Origin: Lederbergia panacisoli
Lineage (GTDB): Bacteria; Bacillota; Bacilli; Bacillales; Bacillaceae_C
Direction of reading: 5' to 3'
Assembly (NCBI RefSeq): GCF_024626525.1
Contig: NZ_JANJGU010000006.1
Coordinates: 62,001 to 126,000, forward strand
DNA length: 64,000 nucleotides
In this document: positions 9,001-15,833 of the stretch, piece after piece
Numbering within the stretch: the first letter of the stretch is position 1
Layout of the letters: every line of letters begins with the position of its first letter
The notes under the pieces: model-generated
Databases searched by the model: none
Seen by the model: the letters and a program-made list of their open reading frames with translations, nothing else
Told to the model about the DNA's origin: nothing
Translations under genes and position numbers: made by a program

Positions 9001-9087
9001 TTTTCACGTGTTAAAGTTGAGCGCGTGAAAGTGAAGGAAAAAAAGAAAAAACTTCGAGTTTCTGTAAACCCGGATAATGTAGGCTAA
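6040..9087 (+). CDS. RND-family multidrug/lipid exporter (AcrB/SwrC-like)
   Basis: Inner-membrane, proton-driven exporter of the HAE1/AcrB class; Gram-positive relatives such as SwrC of B. subtilis export surfactin and other amphiphiles. The protein of about 1015 residues has the usual duplicated layout: one N-terminal membrane helix, a large extracytoplasmic porter domain, a block of helices (starting GGIIAIAVLLIFLRNLRATF), then a second repeat with a similar block near the C-terminus (PIFMTTLTTAGGMLPLAL). I chose ATG 6040 because AAGGGG lies 7 nt upstream. The in-frame ATG at 6034 is too close to it, and the reading frame upstream to 5977 has no ribosome binding site. It is monocistronic with its own terminator, with no membrane-fusion partner adjacent. 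Confidence 0.92.
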   Translation: MKPIIFIVKRKILVGLMAVLIILLGCYSVFKLDKELLPSIKMDGAYVEISAGEMAAIEVERTITNPLEHKLKGLNGVEDIQSTSSIGRSSIAINFKHGKGDELYKEVESMANSLKGSVSGVTEVESGQYGTSQNYEFFMDISNGNMEEMTDFAKNVLKPRLESLTEVRDVALVGTVEHEVSIEMDRGKMAKHLVDTSQVLGAIQNVNNEATLGELDSSSIRWNTKLENENDVKNIKIPTPNGNISLKDIAKVSFQPLDNSSYVWKNGTKDFILIQVGRTSEVTQIEMADAVRAEIENIRKENLVNGFELNEMVAQADYVKESIDGVTDNILIGGIIAIAVLLIFLRNLRATFIIGISIPTSVLLTFATIWLFDYSFNIITLIGLGLGIGMMVDSSIVILESIYKKREQGLSKFDAVIEGTKEVSSAVIASMLTTIVVFLPIGLIQGEMAQFMVILSTVVAVTLISSVIFAFTIIPALSEKLLKHRQPKKRVKEGVFLRSYNTIVAWTIRKKRRSFAVITTFILMLVGSFFLVNKIPMTIMPDMYNRYNELMINLEPGLSIQGKEDIVDKINSKLQSIEDVETNYVMDNGGMFYAIINMTKGDDIVLPQKEVNEQILKSLRELSKTTPIENVQSAMDGGGGSPVQVNIKGENIEQLQKLSTDFMNELGSIDGIVGATSSMKRTSQEQVIQLKDKEIEKAGLSPIQIRQFIEQAFLQMPVGEITMNEENIPLNVKWDEKTNTKNDLLDLKIPLQDGERKLSSFIELKTVETPNEISHIDGERFMSITADIEGKDLGAVNRDVQQVIKDFETPDGYSVSVAGDLEEQQALMKDMLFVFAIALFLVYLVMAVQFNHLGHPLIVMSVIPMTIVGVILGLFLTQMELNLMSGIGIVMLIGIVLNNAILLIDRTNQLRKEGYPIEDALVTAGKDRIRPIFMTTLTTAGGMLPLALASGTSGNYQAPMATAIISGLMFATFITLLLVPATYRLFSFSRVKVERVKVKEKKKKLRVSVNPDNVG

Positions 9088-9092
9088 TGATT

Positions 9093-9126
9093 AAATGGCT
9101 TGGAATAATTTCCGAGCCATTTTTTA
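9093..9126 (+). terminator. Terminator of the RND exporter gene
   Basis: AAATGGCTTGGAA (9093-9105) pairs with TTCCGAGCCATTT (9110-9122) and is followed by a T run. It starts 5 bp after the exporter stop codon. Confidence 0.85.
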
Positions 9127-9228
9127 TTGTAGTTGCCTTTAAGTTAAATTAACGAGCAACCCAGTAAAATAATGAGCATAGTCACAAAATCTACCATTAC
9201 CGACCTTCCCTACATTTTTTTCATATAA

Positions 9229-9267
9229 AAAACTTGTTGAGAAGACGACTCTCTCTCAACAAGTTTT
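9229..9267 (-). terminator. Terminator of the LysM/M23 peptidase gene
   Basis: AAAACTTGTTGAGA (9229-9242) and TCTCAACAAGTTTT (9254-9267) are perfect 14-bp inverted repeats. On the minus strand the stem is followed by TTTTTTA. It lies 8 bp beyond the peptidase stop. Confidence 0.88.
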
Positions 9268-9275
9268 CATTCCTT

Positions 9276-10499
9276 TTATTTATCTAATGCTTCCCAATAT
9301 TTTAAATGATTAAAAGGATTCATTGCGGCCCAATTTTTATCATACATGCCAAAATGTAAATGTGTGTCAAATTTCCCACTCGTTCCGCTCGGTCCATATC
9401 CTGTGTTTCCGACGTATCCGATTAATTGTCCTTTTTTAACGGTAACACCTTTCGCCATTTTTGGCGCATATTTGCTCATATGAGCATAATAGAGATAATA
9501 ACCTTCGGAAGTTGCAATACTTACTCTCCAACCACCTAACTCATTCCAACCAAAGTTGGTTATTACACCATTTGTAACTGAATAAATAGGTGTGCCCATC
9601 GGAGCCATGATGTCGATTCCCTCATGGACACGGTCACCTCCATAAGTACGGGATGCATTCCATGAATCACCGAAAGGGAAATACTTCCCCTTCTCCAAAG
9701 GAAACTTGCCATCTTTTAAAAAGGCAGGTGCCGCGGGCGGTTTTATTATTCCTTCAGTCACTTTTAGTTTTTGTCCAACATAAATCATATCAGAAGTTAA
9801 ACCATTTAATCTCTTAATCTCAGAAACAGAGGTTCCATATTTTAAGGCGATTAAATAAAGATACTCTCCAGATTGTACAGTATGGATAGTCGCATATTGC
9901 GATTTGTTTTCAACTGCTTTTTTCTCTTGATCTTTTTGATTTGATTCTATTTTACTTGCATTATTGTTTACTACTTTTGTATTTATATTGCTTTCAGTTT
10001 TATTGTTAGTTGAAGCAACGGGTTTTACAGCAGTCTTACTGCTATTAGATTTGGTTGAAGCAACAGGTTTTACAGCAGCCTTACTACTCGTTGTTTTTTT
10101 AGGTATACTTAGTAGTTGACCAATCTTAATCATGTCATTTTTTAGTTTATTTGCTGCCTTTATTTCCTTTACGGTTGTATTATATTGTTTAGCAATTTTT
10201 GAAAGGGTATCTCCCTTTTTAACTTTGTATTTACTAGTTTTTACATTTGTCGATGTTTTTTTCGCACTAGTATTTGGCTTTGCTATGTATAAATTTTGCC
10301 CCACTCGTATCACATTAGATTTTAACTTGTTCCACTCTTTCAATTTCGAAACACTTACATGATTAGCGACTGAAATTTTCCATAGCGAGTCACCTTTTTT
10401 TACTTTATACTGCACACTTGCTGCATCTACTGAACCCGAAAAAGTAGATAATGCTAATGTCGCTGCTAGGCATATGGATACTAGTTGTTTTTTCTTCAT
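9276..10499 (-). CDS. Secreted peptidoglycan hydrolase: three LysM domains plus M23 endopeptidase
   Basis: Exported cell-wall endopeptidase that binds peptidoglycan by LysM repeats and cleaves peptide cross-bridges. The 407 residues show a signal peptide (1-26, ending VDAA), LysM domains at about 29-72, 89-133 and 204-248, and a C-terminal M23 domain. The zinc ligands are visible as H292-x3-D296 (HEGID) and the HLH motif at 380-382. A Ser/Thr/Lys-rich linker between LysM2 and LysM3 holds a repeated AVKPVAST unit. GGGGG upstream of the ATG serves as ribosome binding site. It stands alone between terminators and is likely involved in wall remodelling. Confidence 0.92.
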   Translation of the reverse strand: MKKKQLVSICLAATLALSTFSGSVDAASVQYKVKKGDSLWKISVANHVSVSKLKEWNKLKSNVIRVGQNLYIAKPNTSAKKTSTNVKTSKYKVKKGDTLSKIAKQYNTTVKEIKAANKLKNDMIKIGQLLSIPKKTTSSKAAVKPVASTKSNSSKTAVKPVASTNNKTESNINTKVVNNNASKIESNQKDQEKKAVENKSQYATIHTVQSGEYLYLIALKYGTSVSEIKRLNGLTSDMIYVGQKLKVTEGIIKPPAAPAFLKDGKFPLEKGKYFPFGDSWNASRTYGGDRVHEGIDIMAPMGTPIYSVTNGVITNFGWNELGGWRVSIATSEGYYLYYAHMSKYAPKMAKGVTVKKGQLIGYVGNTGYGPSGTSGKFDTHLHFGMYDKNWAAMNPFNHLKYWEALDK

Positions 10500-10599
10500 G
10501 ATGTTTGCCCCCTTTTATAGTAAAAATTAGCAATGACTTCATTATCACCCAGAATATAGCAATTTTACAAGCGGGTAAAATTTCCAATTTAGTACTTTT

Positions 10600-10648
10600 A
10601 TAGAAAAGGGGGATAAGGTCAGCTTTTTTCTCTGATCCCTATCCCCTT
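10600..10648 (-). terminator. Probable terminator overlapping the end of the DUF3147 gene
   Basis: On the minus strand GGGGATAGGGATCAG pairs with CTGACCTTATCCCC (one bulge), followed by CCTTTTCTAT. The stem includes the last codons of the gene, and the downstream U-tract is weak. Confidence 0.5.
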
Positions 10649-10993
10649 TATTCGATCTCTCAAATTTGACACCAACAATGAGCTTCCTAACCAACAGACT
10701 AGCCCTAACATAACACTAAAAAACCAATTATTACTCACCATTAATCCTAGCCAAACAGTCGTTACGCAAATGACTCCACCAATCATTCCGAAAACTGATC
10801 CTTTAGCAATTTTGGCGGCGTTCTTTGAGCCCGATGCGACCCCGACCATTAATATAGCTGTAATCATAACGGCTGGAAAAGCGGCAAAGATTCCCGATAG
10901 TATCTTCCATGGAGAAATAATCGTTACAATATAACTCAACATTACTGCAGTTCCACCTAATGTAAAGCGTATAAGCAAGTCTTTTATATTCAA
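10619..10993 (-). CDS. DUF3147 family small membrane protein
   Basis: Integral membrane protein of 124 residues with about four hydrophobic segments and the family's hallmark GIFAAFPAVM block. The function of DUF3147 proteins is unknown. I chose the TTG at 10993 (LNIKDLLIRF) because AGAGGTG lies 7 nt upstream. The longer reading frame back to 11071 runs through the 3' end of the upstream paralogue and has no ribosome binding site. It starts 19 bp after that paralogue's stop, so the two form a tandem, co-transcribed pair with matching GIFAAFPAV cores. Confidence 0.75.
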   Translation of the reverse strand: MNIKDLLIRFTLGGTAVMLSYIVTIISPWKILSGIFAAFPAVMITAILMVGVASGSKNAAKIAKGSVFGMIGGVICVTTVWLGLMVSNNWFFSVMLGLVCWLGSSLLVSNLRDRIKGIGIREKS

Positions 10994-11012
10994 GGTAAAA
11001 CACCTCTGTTTG

Positions 11013-11350
11013 TTATTTTGCAGAAAAAATAACAACAACCATTGATACGATAAACCAGTAGCCCATTGCATGTATTAGTCCAAGTTTCCATCCTTGTTTT
11101 GGCAGTAAATATCCCGCAATAATTGCAATTAAAATATTTATCGCCATTCCGTAAATAGCCCCTTTGGATAAAAGAATTGACTAAAATCCAAATTGATCGT
11201 TAGAAGCGCGGCTAAATAAACGGCTGGAAAAGCGGCAAAGATCCCCCCTGCTTTCTCTCCTAATTTATTTGCCACTAGTGAAGAAGCCACAACAGCTAGT
11301 CCACCTAATAAAAATCGAATCAATAATGCAAGGAAACTAATTTGGATCAT
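11013..11350 (-). pseudogene. Frameshifted DUF3147 membrane protein gene
   Basis: From ATG 11350 (after GAGGTGG) the frame encodes MIQISFLALLIRF and the family core GGIFAAFPAVYL, then runs out of family resemblance and stops near 11138. A second frame joined at about 11180-11188 continues with SILLSKGAIYGMAIN, hydrophobic helices and a stop at 11013. Together they give about 113 residues aligning with the downstream paralogue's full length. The change corresponds to one missing base. It may be a real loss-of-function mutation or a sequencing or assembly error. Confidence 0.72.
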
Positions 11351-11411
11351 TTCATTCCACCTCGATTGAGAGAGCATATCCAAATGGCCAATTATCGAGA
11401 AACCTTAATAT

Positions 11412-11427
11412 TGTGAAGTTATTCACA
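11412..11427 (-). promoter_or_regulatory. CRP/FNR-type palindrome in the DUF3147 promoter region
   Basis: TGTGA-AGTTAT-TCACA is a perfect TGTGA-N6-TCACA palindrome, the consensus layout for CRP/FNR-family regulators (including Bacillus Fnr). On the minus strand it lies just downstream of a TATACT -10-like hexamer and about 60 bp before the first DUF3147 start. The identity of the regulator is inferred. Confidence 0.5.
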
Positions 11428-11495
11428 TTTATAAGTATACATGATATTGTTCTTAATTTCTAGTTGACTCACAAGTAAATTACTAGAAAAAGCCT

Positions 11496-11535
11496 AAAAA
11501 AATTAGGTTTTACCGAAAATCTCGATAAAACCTAA
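11496..11535 (-). terminator. Terminator of the VanW-domain lipoprotein gene
   Basis: TTAGGTTTTA (11503-11512) pairs with TAAAACCTAA (11526-11535), with an inner CGA/TCG extension. On the minus strand a run of seven U residues follows. Confidence 0.88.
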
Positions 11536-11539
11536 CTCA

Positions 11540-12598
11540 TTAAGCATTCCCCTTCTTGATTAAGCTGGAATTTTCCTTTGATGTTCTTAATTCAACGGTC
11601 AATACTCCACTCTTTGCAGTTGCTTTAATCAAAAAAGGTACTCCGGCTGTATTCTGGAACCTAAAATCCTTTCCCCCATATGATACTGTTGCATCCCGCC
11701 CTTTTGATATATACCCGACATTTACTGAATGATGGTGTAATTCCACATATGAAACCGCAAGCTTATCAACTGCATTATATAAAGTCGTGGATGTCTGGCA
11801 AATGCCGCCTCCAATTCCTTCAACGAGCTTGCCATTTAAGGCTTCCATCGCTTTTTGATATCCGTGTTCCGCGTCGCTCGGCCCAACCGTTGTATTAAAA
11901 GAAAAATAATCGTCTATCCCAACAATCACGTTATTAATTGCATCTGTAGAAAGTTCGATATTTTTATTTCGGCCATCTGGGCTACCACCAAAGTATGTCG
12001 TGAACGAAGCAACCACCACTTCATCTAGCTTAGATGCTTCATCCTCTTTATAACCACTTTCAGTAGCATATAAAGGTAGTTCAACCGTTCCGCCTTCAGC
12101 AAAGGCAGCTACCACTTTATCAAATAGTTCCGCTTCTTCCAAAATGACTCTTGGATTTCCTTTTATGATTTTTCCATCTTTCCCCAATTGATCGGGTATC
12201 ATTCTTTGATCGTAGCCTTCTGTTGTATCCGTTCCTCTAGCCAATTCTTTTATCCAATTTTGAATCTCTTGCTCATACGTTTCTTCATTTTCCTTCAAAT
12301 CTTTACGTATATAATTAAATGTTTTGATAACCTCATTTGTATTTGGATCTAGGATTTCAATATCAATTGGCTTTAGTTCTTCAGCTAGCCTTCTTTCTTC
12401 CTCTTTGCGTCTTTCCTCTTCTTTAAGCCTTTCCTCTTCCAACTTTTTTTGTTCTTTCTCATATAATTCTTTTTGTTTATCCAATTCAGCAATTTTTTCA
12501 TCAAGCTCTTTTTGTTTCGCAGCTTGGGCTGAACATCCGGCCAAACCTAATAAACTACCTACCAAAATAACAGTAAGCACCCCTCTATATATCCCCAT
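11540..12598 (-). CDS. VanW-domain lipoprotein with coiled-coil region
   Basis: Predicted membrane-anchored lipoprotein: MGIYRGVLTVILVGSLLGLAGC gives a short signal peptide and a lipobox (LAGC). A charged K/E/R-rich coiled coil follows (about residues 25-75). The C-terminal half matches the VanW family (YoaR-like in B. subtilis) with GGGICQTSTTLYNAV and GRDATVSYGGKDFRF. The molecular role of VanW is not established, although it occurs in vancomycin-resistance clusters and in many cell-surface proteins. I chose ATG 12598, which begins the signal peptide; the longer reading frame to 12661 would bury it. No van genes are nearby, so no resistance role is implied. Confidence 0.85.
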   Translation of the reverse strand: MGIYRGVLTVILVGSLLGLAGCSAQAAKQKELDEKIAELDKQKELYEKEQKKLEEERLKEEERRKEEERRLAEELKPIDIEILDPNTNEVIKTFNYIRKDLKENEETYEQEIQNWIKELARGTDTTEGYDQRMIPDQLGKDGKIIKGNPRVILEEAELFDKVVAAFAEGGTVELPLYATESGYKEDEASKLDEVVVASFTTYFGGSPDGRNKNIELSTDAINNVIVGIDDYFSFNTTVGPSDAEHGYQKAMEALNGKLVEGIGGGICQTSTTLYNAVDKLAVSYVELHHHSVNVGYISKGRDATVSYGGKDFRFQNTAGVPFLIKATAKSGVLTVELRTSKENSSLIKKGNA

Positions 12599-12990
12599 TT
12601 TTCCATCCCAACTTTTCTTTATATTTATAATCGTTTTACTCACATTCTCCACTGTATTCAATAGGGCTTATGTATATTCCCTTGTCTTTTGATTTGGATT
12701 TAATATATCTATTTCTCTAATGATTATGATTCGATATGTGTGCTAAAGATTCCTTGAATAATATATGCATAAACTACATAATTCGTTCGACGGTTTTTTT
12801 CGATATTTGTCGCTTATAAATTATTTCATTGTTGATATTTTAGTATCTGAATTTTCTTTAACAACATTTCCTCTATATTATTGACGTAAAAAAACAGTTT
12901 TGATTCAATTTCTTGTGAATTTCACATAAATTTTTTAGGCCGAGAAACAATAGAATGAAGCATAATTTATGAAGGTAAAGGAGTTTTTAA
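12599..12990. other. Divergent intergenic region between VanW lipoprotein and MBL hydrolase genes
   Basis: About 390 bp without a supported gene. It must hold two divergent promoters, but no hexamer pair is convincing. The only clear structure is the odd palindrome TGTGAA-T-TTCACA at 12914-12926, about 65 bp before the hydrolase start. An AAAGGAG ribosome binding site precedes ATG 12991. Confidence 0.5.
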
Positions 12991-13848
12991 ATGGATAAGA
13001 ATCTTTCATATGGAGATGATTATAAGTTTATTCCGGCAACATCCATCGGAAGCGGTATAGGAGTAGAGGTTTTGCCTGATTTGTATTGTCATACAATCCA
13101 AATTGTTAATATTATAATGGTCGGTAAACCTGGGAATAATGAATTTGTTTTAGTCGATACAGGAATGCCTTTTTCGGCAGACGAAATCATCTCAGTTGTA
13201 AATAATCGATTTGGAGAAAATAGTCAACCTAAAGCAATCATCTTAACTCATGGCCATTTCGATCATGTTGGTGCAATTATAGATCTAGTTGAACGTTGGA
13301 AAGTTCCAGTATATGCCCACGAATTAGAATTGCCTTTTCTGACAGGAAAAAAGAGCTACCCTGAACCAGACCCGACAGTTGAAGGTGGAATGGTGGCAAA
13401 AATGTCACCAATGTTTCCAAACGAACCTATAAATTTAGGCACTCATGTAGAAAAATTGCCTTCGGATGGCAGCGTCCCTCATATGCCTGATTTCCGCTGG
13501 ATTCATACACCAGGGCATGCTCCGGGGCATGTATCATTTTTCAGGGAAGTGGATCGGGCATTAATTGCGGGCGATGCATTCATTACGGTTAAACAAGATG
13601 CACTTTATAAAGTGATTACACAAGATCAGGAAATAAATGGACCTCCAAGATATTTAACGACTGATTGGCATGCTGCTTGGGAATCTGTAAGAAGGTTAGA
13701 AGAATTAAAACCAACTGTTGCCATTACAGGACACGGTGTACCGATGTCAGATGAATTGTTAACTACCAGTCTAGAAAGACTAGTTCGTGAATTTGACCAA
13801 ATTGCAATTCCGGATTACGGAAAATATGTAGATAAGCGTACACATTAG
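12991..13848 (+). CDS. Metallo-beta-lactamase-fold hydrolase
   Basis: Cytoplasmic binuclear metal hydrolase of unknown substrate (285 residues). The metal-binding motif THGHFDH is at 86-92. Further ligands are visible in HTPGHAPGH (about 171-179), IAGDAF (about 191) and TGHGVP near the C-terminus, so the active site looks intact. The family covers glyoxalase II, lactonases and others; nothing here narrows it to one. AAAGGAG precedes the ATG and a perfect terminator follows, so it is monocistronic. It is followed in the same direction by an M20 amidohydrolase with its own leader. Confidence 0.9.
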   Translation: MDKNLSYGDDYKFIPATSIGSGIGVEVLPDLYCHTIQIVNIIMVGKPGNNEFVLVDTGMPFSADEIISVVNNRFGENSQPKAIILTHGHFDHVGAIIDLVERWKVPVYAHELELPFLTGKKSYPEPDPTVEGGMVAKMSPMFPNEPINLGTHVEKLPSDGSVPHMPDFRWIHTPGHAPGHVSFFREVDRALIAGDAFITVKQDALYKVITQDQEINGPPRYLTTDWHAAWESVRRLEELKPTVAITGHGVPMSDELLTTSLERLVREFDQIAIPDYGKYVDKRTH

Positions 13849-13852
13849 GATA

Positions 13853-13896
13853 AAAACAACGGCTTCCCACATGAATGGAGAAGCCGTTGTTTTATT
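13853..13896 (+). terminator. Terminator of the MBL hydrolase gene
   Basis: AAAACAACGGCTTC (13853-13866) and GAAGCCGTTGTTTT (13880-13893) form a perfect 14-bp stem that ends in the T-rich tract. Confidence 0.9.
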
Positions 13897-13988
13897 ATAT
13901 AATTTATAGTAGGTGAATTTTCACATTATGAAAAATTAATATAAAATATGATTAAATAAAACAATGGAAAAATGGGGTTGAAAGACGT

Positions 13989-15269
13989 ATGGAGTATGTG
14001 TATGAAAAGCTCATCATAGATTATGATAAGAACTTAGATCATCACGGTGTCAATGGAGTGCGTTTGGCTAACAGACTTTCCGCATTATCTAAAATTGGTC
14101 GTACTGTAGATGGTGGTTCTAATCGAATTGGTTTTTCTGAAGAAGAGAAGAAAGCTAAATATTTAATAAAAAAATGGATGGATGATGCAGGATTAATAGT
14201 TTCTGTTGATGGTGCCGGTAATGTAATTGGAAGACTAGAAGGAAAAAATCCTAATCTACCAGCCATTTTTTCTGGTTCCCATGTTGACAGTGTTCCTAAT
14301 GGTGGGCATTTTGACGGACCCCTTGGCGTTCTAGCAGCACTTGAAGTGGTTGAAGCATGGAAAGAAACGGGATACATACCCGAAAGGTCTTTTGAAATTA
14401 TTGTTTTCACTGATGAGGAAGGCACTCGATTTAATGGTGGATTAATTGGAAGTATGTCGATGGTTGGAGAAGTGAAAAAAGAGGTTCTTCAAGATCAGGT
14501 CGATATTTACGGTGTAACGTTTGAAGAAGTGTTAGGTAATATTGGGCTTTCAATGGATTCACTTTTATCCGCAAAAAGGGATTTGTCTAATATTGCGGCT
14601 TTTGTTGAGGTTCATATTGAACAAGGGAAGCGACTCGAAAAAGCAGGCATTCCTGTTGGGATTGTCACTGGTATTGCAGGACCTTCTTGGTTAGAGATGA
14701 ATTTTACCGGAATTGCTGGCCATGCTGGAAATACTCCGATGGATGATAGAAAAGATGCACTTGTTGCTGCGAGCCAATTTATTGCTGAATTAACATCCTT
14801 ACCCAAGCAAGTAAGCCAAACCGCAGTTGCTACAGTCGGGAAACTTTATGTTCATCCAAATGGCGTTAATGTCATACCAGGACAAGTGAAATTAACGGTA
14901 GATATTCGCGATATTCATGAAAAATCAAGAAATGAATTGGTCAACTTAATTATCGAAAAAGCAACTTCCATTTGTATGAACAATCATATCAAACTTGAAT
15001 GGAAAGAAACACTAAGGGTAGATCCCGTACCCATTAAGGAAGTGATGCAGGATAGGTTACTTAAAGCCATTCTAGCCAATCAAATCGAACCATTTTATCT
15101 ACCGAGTGGCGCTGGCCATGATGCCATGATTATGGGCCGCCACATACCAGCTGCAATGCTTTTTGTGCAAAGTAAAGACGGTATTAGCCACAATCCTTTA
15201 GAATGGTCATCTTTAAATGATTGTATACAAGCAGTTCATGTTTTGAAACATTTTGTTGAGTCATATTAG
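13989..15269 (+). CDS. M20-family amidohydrolase (N-carbamoyl-L-amino acid hydrolase / allantoate amidohydrolase type)
   Basis: Cytoplasmic zinc amidohydrolase of 426 residues, probably cleaving an N-carbamoyl or ureido amide bond. Family motifs are present in order: SGSHVDSVPNGGHFDGPLG (about 95-113, with metal-binding H and D), FTDEEGTRF (about 140-148, with the catalytic and metal-binding Glu pair), VEVHIEQG (about 205-212), GHAGNTPMDDRKD (about 244-256) and GAGHDAMIM near residue 376. The AllC, HyuC/AmaB and beta-ureidopropionase members cannot be told apart by eye. The ribosome binding site is weak. No allantoin or hydantoin genes are adjacent, so the pathway is open. Confidence 0.87.
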   Translation: MEYVYEKLIIDYDKNLDHHGVNGVRLANRLSALSKIGRTVDGGSNRIGFSEEEKKAKYLIKKWMDDAGLIVSVDGAGNVIGRLEGKNPNLPAIFSGSHVDSVPNGGHFDGPLGVLAALEVVEAWKETGYIPERSFEIIVFTDEEGTRFNGGLIGSMSMVGEVKKEVLQDQVDIYGVTFEEVLGNIGLSMDSLLSAKRDLSNIAAFVEVHIEQGKRLEKAGIPVGIVTGIAGPSWLEMNFTGIAGHAGNTPMDDRKDALVAASQFIAELTSLPKQVSQTAVATVGKLYVHPNGVNVIPGQVKLTVDIRDIHEKSRNELVNLIIEKATSICMNNHIKLEWKETLRVDPVPIKEVMQDRLLKAILANQIEPFYLPSGAGHDAMIMGRHIPAAMLFVQSKDGISHNPLEWSSLNDCIQAVHVLKHFVESY

Positions 15270-15277
15270 AGCGACAA

Positions 15278-15307
15278 AAAAGCAGGGTGAAATACCCTGT
15301 TTTTGCT
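15278..15307 (+). terminator. Terminator of the M20 amidohydrolase gene
   Basis: CAGGGT (15283-15288) pairs with ACCCTG (15294-15299), with flanking A and T runs (AAAAAAG...GTTTTTGC). It starts within 10 bp of the stop. Confidence 0.8.
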
Positions 15308-15376
15308 TTATCATTCTGTCTTTCGCAAAATGCAAGGATCTTTTATTTTCAACCTCGGATGACGCAAAACTTTTGA

Positions 15377-15577
15377 TTAACTTTTCCTCCAGATTTTACG
15401 AAACATTTTCCCATAGGTTAGTAAAAGAATTGATTGCACTATGAGCAATAATGATGAAGTCAATAATTTTACATTGTGGTCAAAAATGCTTAATATTCCC
15501 ATTATCAAGCCATCTAAGATAAAAAGTCCGGCTATGAAAGGCGAAATTTTCATTAGTCCTTCCAATCTTTTATTCAT
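15377..15577 (-). CDS. Small two-helix membrane protein, unknown function
   Basis: A 66-residue protein (MNKRLEGLMKISPF...) with two hydrophobic segments (about 12-32 and 38-55) and basic ends (KMFRKIWRKS), consistent with a small inner-membrane protein. AAGGAG lies 7 nt before the ATG, which supports real translation. I recognise no family. It lies convergent with the M20 gene and is separated from the Wadjet operon by about 250 bp. Confidence 0.65.
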   Translation of the reverse strand: MNKRLEGLMKISPFIAGLFILDGLIMGILSIFDHNVKLLTSSLLLIVQSILLLTYGKMFRKIWRKS

Positions 15578-15690
15578 ATGGCCATCTCCTTCCTATAATA
15601 AATGTTATAAATAACGGATTATATATAACACTCGTTGCAAGTACCTACTAAAACGAATTATATCAAAAAAATAAATTTATATTTGGATAC

Positions 15691-15730
15691 AAAAAAGCAT
15701 GGGAATTTCATTTAGAAATCCATGCTTTTT
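15691..15730 (-). terminator. Terminator of the Wadjet-type operon
   Basis: AAAAAAGCATGG (15691-15702) pairs with CCATGCTTTTT (15720-15730), and an inner AATTTC/GAAAT extends the stem. U-rich on both strands, it is the first terminator after the jetC stop. Confidence 0.8.
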
Positions 15731-15833
15731 CACTTTTCATTTTACATTTTTTTCTTTTTGCACCTCAAAAGAATAAGTTATTATGAAATGAGAACTTTCA
15801 ATATTTGCGTAAATTAGACAACATAATATTTCC

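Noticed and set aside
11540-12598. VanW gene as evidence of vancomycin resistance
   Set aside because: VanW-domain proteins are widespread in Firmicutes without resistance, and no vanH, vanA, vanX or regulatory genes are present.
12324-12692. 122-residue plus-strand reading frame rich in Ser and Leu
   Set aside because: It is the antisense of the VanW lipoprotein's charged coiled coil. Composition and lack of a ribosome binding site mark it as a shadow.
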